From NCBI GenBank assembly GCA_030152105.1, contig JASLIH010000113.1, positions 1 through 8,014 on the forward strand: a DNA stretch of 8,014 nucleotides, given 5' to 3'. The notes beneath the pieces were generated by a model, which saw only the letters and a list, made by a program, of their open reading frames with translations, had not been told where the DNA came from and made no database searches. Source of the stretch: Actinomycetes bacterium. Lineage in GTDB: Bacteria; Actinomycetota; CALGFH01. Positions 5,970 through 8,014 of this stretch are shown here, piece by piece. A program made the translations under genes and the position numbers. The stretch's first letter is position 1; the number at the start of each line of letters is the position of its first letter.

Positions 5970-6893
5970 CTAGTTGGCCACCGCCGAGGGCCGCCGTCCC
6001 GCCAGGACGTCGACGACCCCCTGGGCGGCATCGGCGAACGTGGCCGCGGTGGCGCGGCGGGTCAGCCCCATGAGATGGGGGGTGAGCACCACGTCGGTGT
6101 GGTCGAACAGGGGGTGGTGCGGCGGCGGCTCGGGGTCGAACACGTCCAGACCGACCCCGGCCAGCCGGCCCGCCCGCAGCGCCGCCAGCGCCGCGTCGAG
6201 GTCGAGCAGCCCTCCCCGGCCGCAGTTGACCAGGACCGCCCCCGGCCGCACGCGGGCCAGGAACGCCTCGCCGACCAGGTGGCGGGTCTGGTCGGTCAGG
6301 GGCGCGTGCAGGGTCACGACGTCGCTGGCTTCGGCCAGCGCCCCGAGGTCGGGGGTGTCGACCTCGGGCGGTGGCGGGCTGAACGGGTCGTGGGCCAACA
6401 CCCGCATCCCGAACGCCCCGGCCAGCTCGCCGACCCGGCGGCCGATGCGGCCGTAGCCGACGATGCCGATGGTGGCGCCGTCGAGGTCGCCGACCGGCAC
6501 CCGGCCGCGTTCGGCCCAGCGGCCATCGCGGACCAGCCCGGTCAGGGGCCCCAGCCGCTTGACCAGATGCAGGGCCATGGCCAGGACGCCTTCGGCGACA
6601 GCCCGGGTGCCGCTGCCGGGCGTGACCACGACGGTGATCCCGCGGGCGCTGGCCGCCTCCAGGTCGACCAGGTCGACCCCGACCCCGGTGCGGGCGACGA
6701 CCAGCAGCCGCGGGGCCCGGTCGAGGAAGGCCGCGTCCACCACCGCGTCGGCGCGGGCGATGGCGCCGGCGGCCACGGCCAGGTCGTCGGCGCCCGGGTC
6801 GGGCACGAACGACACGCCGTCGCCGAGGACTCCGGCGACCAGGGCCGGGTCCACCTGGCCGAGGGCGACCACCACGGGCCGGTCAGCGGCCAT
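5970..6893 (-). CDS. D-isomer-specific 2-hydroxyacid dehydrogenase (phosphoglycerate/hydroxypyruvate reductase-like)
   Basis: A 307-residue cytosolic NAD(P)-dependent enzyme interconverting a 2-keto acid and a D-2-hydroxyacid. ARTGVGVD (67-74) is the substrate-loop motif, GYGRIG (146-151) the nucleotide-binding glycines, and His168-Asp169 the end of the second strand (Asp favours NAD). The catalytic triad is complete: Arg226 in NCGRGG, Glu255 in FDPEPP, His273 in LTPHLMG. No ACT or other regulatory domain follows, so it is the short form rather than a full serine-pathway SerA. The frame stays open far upstream, but the ATG at 6893 is chosen because it overlaps the upstream gene's stop by 11 nt, has GGAG about 10 nt before it, and the N-terminus PVVVALGQVD fits the family's first strand. 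The tight overlap implies coupled translation with the TIM-barrel protein. Hydroxypyruvate, glyoxylate or a sugar-derived 2-keto acid are candidate substrates. Confidence 0.93.
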   Translation of the reverse strand: MAADRPVVVALGQVDPALVAGVLGDGVSFVPDPGADDLAVAAGAIARADAVVDAAFLDRAPRLLVVARTGVGVDLVDLEAASARGITVVVTPGSGTRAVAEGVLAMALHLVKRLGPLTGLVRDGRWAERGRVPVGDLDGATIGIVGYGRIGRRVGELAGAFGMRVLAHDPFSPPPPEVDTPDLGALAEASDVVTLHAPLTDQTRHLVGEAFLARVRPGAVLVNCGRGGLLDLDAALAALRAGRLAGVGLDVFDPEPPPHHPLFDHTDVVLTPHLMGLTRRATAATFADAAQGVVDVLAGRRPSAVAN

Positions 6894-7749
6894 CGCTGGC
6901 CAGCTCCAGTTGCGCCGCGGCGGTGGCGAAGGCGGCGGCCGCCGCCTCGCGGACGGGGAGTCGCCGGAACGCCTCGGAGAGGATCTCGACCCCCCAGGGC
7001 CCGGTCCAGCCGGCGGCGCGGAGCGCCCTGATGCAACCCTGGAGGTCGAAGGCACCCTCCCCGCACAGGCGCCGACGGTTGACGGTGTCCTCGAACAAGG
7101 TGCCCACCTGGTCGGCGTCGGCGTCGTTGAGCTCCACGCCGACGATGTGACGGAGCGGGACCGCGGCCAGCTCGGCCGGCGGCGTCCCGGCCCGTTCGGT
7201 GTGCCACACGTCGATGATGAGTCCCCCGGCGTCGTGGCCGGCGTCCTCCACCAGCCGCAGGCCGTCATGGACCGTCCGGATGTTCGACCACGGAAGGAAC
7301 TCCAGCCCGACCCTGGTCCCGGCCTGGCGGGCGTCCTCGGACAGCGAAGCGAACTCCGCCACCCAGCGGTCGTGGTCCCAGGGTTCGCCGCTGACGTCGG
7401 GCGCGACCTTGACGTGGCGTGCGCCGAGCGCCCCGGCGGCCTCCAGGAGCTTCCCGCGGACCTCATCGGACCGCCGTCGTCGTGGCCCGTCGGCCCACCA
7501 GTCGGTGATGAGCTCCAGCTCCAGGTGGACGAGACCGTTGTCGTCGAGCAGCGACCGGATCCCGGCCAGGCCATGCTCCTGTTCGGCCACGAGCAGGTCG
7601 ACATGGAGCAGCCCGATCCCACGGAACCCGGCCGCGGCCGCGGCCTCGACCCGTTCCCGCAGCGGGAGCGGGCTCCGCTCGTCGCCCCGCAGCGGCGCCG
7701 CATCCCCGGCGGTCGTCCAGCAGGTCGCCAGCAGGTCCTGGTCAGGCAT
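6883..7749 (-). CDS. Sugar phosphate isomerase/epimerase-like TIM-barrel protein
   Basis: A 288-residue xylose-isomerase-like TIM-barrel protein. Metal-site candidates are Glu150 (GLEFLPWSNI), Asp180 and His183 (IIDVWHTERAG), Glu206 (GVELND) and Glu255 (GVEILS); the late loop RRLCGEGAFDL (227-236) is typical of this group. Family members isomerise, epimerise, dehydrate or beta-eliminate sugars and keto-sugars; I cannot assign the exact reaction. It differs from the IolE- and Hyi-like genes of the same window in length and motifs, so it is not a recent duplicate. The ATG overlaps the stop of the LacI gene by 8 nt, with GGGAGGG (7755-7761) 5 nt upstream, and the gene overlaps the next one by 11 nt. 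It is therefore the first enzyme gene after the regulator and likely its direct target. Alanine-rich helices near the C-terminus (265-280) are ordinary for such GC. Confidence 0.9.
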   Translation of the reverse strand: MPDQDLLATCWTTAGDAAPLRGDERSPLPLRERVEAAAAAGFRGIGLLHVDLLVAEQEHGLAGIRSLLDDNGLVHLELELITDWWADGPRRRRSDEVRGKLLEAAGALGARHVKVAPDVSGEPWDHDRWVAEFASLSEDARQAGTRVGLEFLPWSNIRTVHDGLRLVEDAGHDAGGLIIDVWHTERAGTPPAELAAVPLRHIVGVELNDADADQVGTLFEDTVNRRRLCGEGAFDLQGCIRALRAAGWTGPWGVEILSEAFRRLPVREAAAAAFATAAAQLELASDGR

Positions 7750-8014
7750 CGGTTCCCTCCCGTGGCGGCTGGGACGTGCTGGCCCGGACCACCAGGCGGG
7801 GCGGGATCAGCTCGGACCCGCCCTCGGCGCCGGGCTCGCCGACGCGCTGCAGCAGACGCTCGGCGGCGGTGGTCCCGATGGTCGGGTTGTCGGGGTTGAC
7901 GGTGGTCAGCGAGACCTGGGAGATGGCGGAGAAGAAGGTGTCGTCGTAGCCGGTGACGGCCAGCTCGGCCGGGACGGTCACGCCGGCCTCGAGCGCGCCG
8001 GCCAGCGCGCCCAC
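7742..8014 (-). CDS. LacI-family transcriptional regulator, C-terminal part (cut by window edge)
   Basis: Only the last 90 or so residues are inside the window. GALAGALEAGVTVPAELAV followed by TGYDD is the classic late segment of LacI/GalR ligand-binding domains, then SLTTVNPDNPTIGTTAAERLL and a final PPRLVVRAST, where such proteins end. The helix-turn-helix and most of the sugar-binding fold lie beyond base 8014, so effector and operator cannot be read. The GTG at the edge is probably an internal valine, not a start. The gene overlaps the first TIM-barrel gene by 8 nt and runs the same way, so the regulator is probably cotranscribed with, and controls, the catabolic genes (inference). A periplasmic-binding-protein-like sugar sensor is a less likely alternative, given the VVRAST ending. 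Confidence 0.88.
   Translation of the reverse strand: MGALAGALEAGVTVPAELAVTGYDDTFFSAISQVSLTTVNPDNPTIGTTAAERLLQRVGEPGAEGGSELIPPRLVVRASTSQPPREGTDA

Noticed and set aside
4980..7031. Very long open frame (683 codons) on the plus strand antisense to the IolG-like and 2-hydroxyacid dehydrogenase genes
   Set aside because: Its product is low-complexity Gly/Val/Asp/Gln-rich text with no family motif, and it covers genes on the minus strand with complete catalytic motifs. Such frames are usual opposite high-GC codons.
6894..7703. N-terminal extension of the 2-hydroxyacid dehydrogenase frame, suggesting a fusion
   Set aside because: The extra part is a shadow of the TIM-barrel gene in another frame (Ser/Pro/Thr/Arg-rich, no motif); the enzyme begins properly at 6893.
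7742..8014. GTG at the right edge as the true start of a small 90-residue protein
   Set aside because: The sequence is the C-terminal piece of a LacI-type protein; a start here would lack the DNA-binding and most of the ligand-binding domain.

Overview
The window is a very GC-rich (roughly 70-80% in most stretches), gene-dense segment. Codon use, GTG starts, overlapping stop/start junctions and family content suggest an actinomycete-like, probably soil or environmental, bacterium; the species cannot be named from the sequence. It reads as a sugar/polyol catabolic cluster: five NAD(P)-type dehydrogenases, three xylose-isomerase-like TIM-barrel proteins and a LacI-family regulator. No transporter, kinase, RNA gene, CRISPR array or mobile-element gene is visible.

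Layout: the plus strand carries one gene, a Gfo/Idh/MocA oxidoreductase (1-983) cut by the left edge. It converges on seven complete genes plus one cut gene, all on the minus strand and covering 1068-8014. In transcription order (right to left) these are: C-terminal half of a LacI-type repressor (edge-cut); TIM-barrel isomerase/epimerase (7749-6883); D-2-hydroxyacid dehydrogenase (6893-5970); IolG-like inositol dehydrogenase (5951-4947); IolE-like TIM-barrel dehydratase (4950-4027); GFOR-type Gfo/Idh/MocA oxidoreductase (4017-3013); zinc alcohol dehydrogenase (2956-1913); hydroxypyruvate-isomerase-like TIM barrel (1874-1068). The first six are packed with overlaps of 4-11 nt or gaps of 9-18 nt and look like one operon. 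The last two follow gaps of 56 and 38 nt and have clearly lower GC, so they may be a later addition. The longest intergenic stretch is only 84 bp (984-1067).

How the genes may work together (inference): each TIM barrel sits beside a dehydrogenase, giving three dehydrogenase plus isomerase/lyase pairs. This fits pathways in which a polyol or sugar is oxidised to a keto intermediate and then dehydrated, eliminated or isomerised. IolG/IolE resemble the first two steps of myo-inositol breakdown, but none of the later inositol genes is present here, so the real substrate may be another cyclitol, sugar or glycoside. The LacI protein is the likely local regulator. Further notable points are two alternative starts with mutually exclusive RNA hairpins at the IolE-like gene, and an inverted-repeat cluster at the convergent junction.
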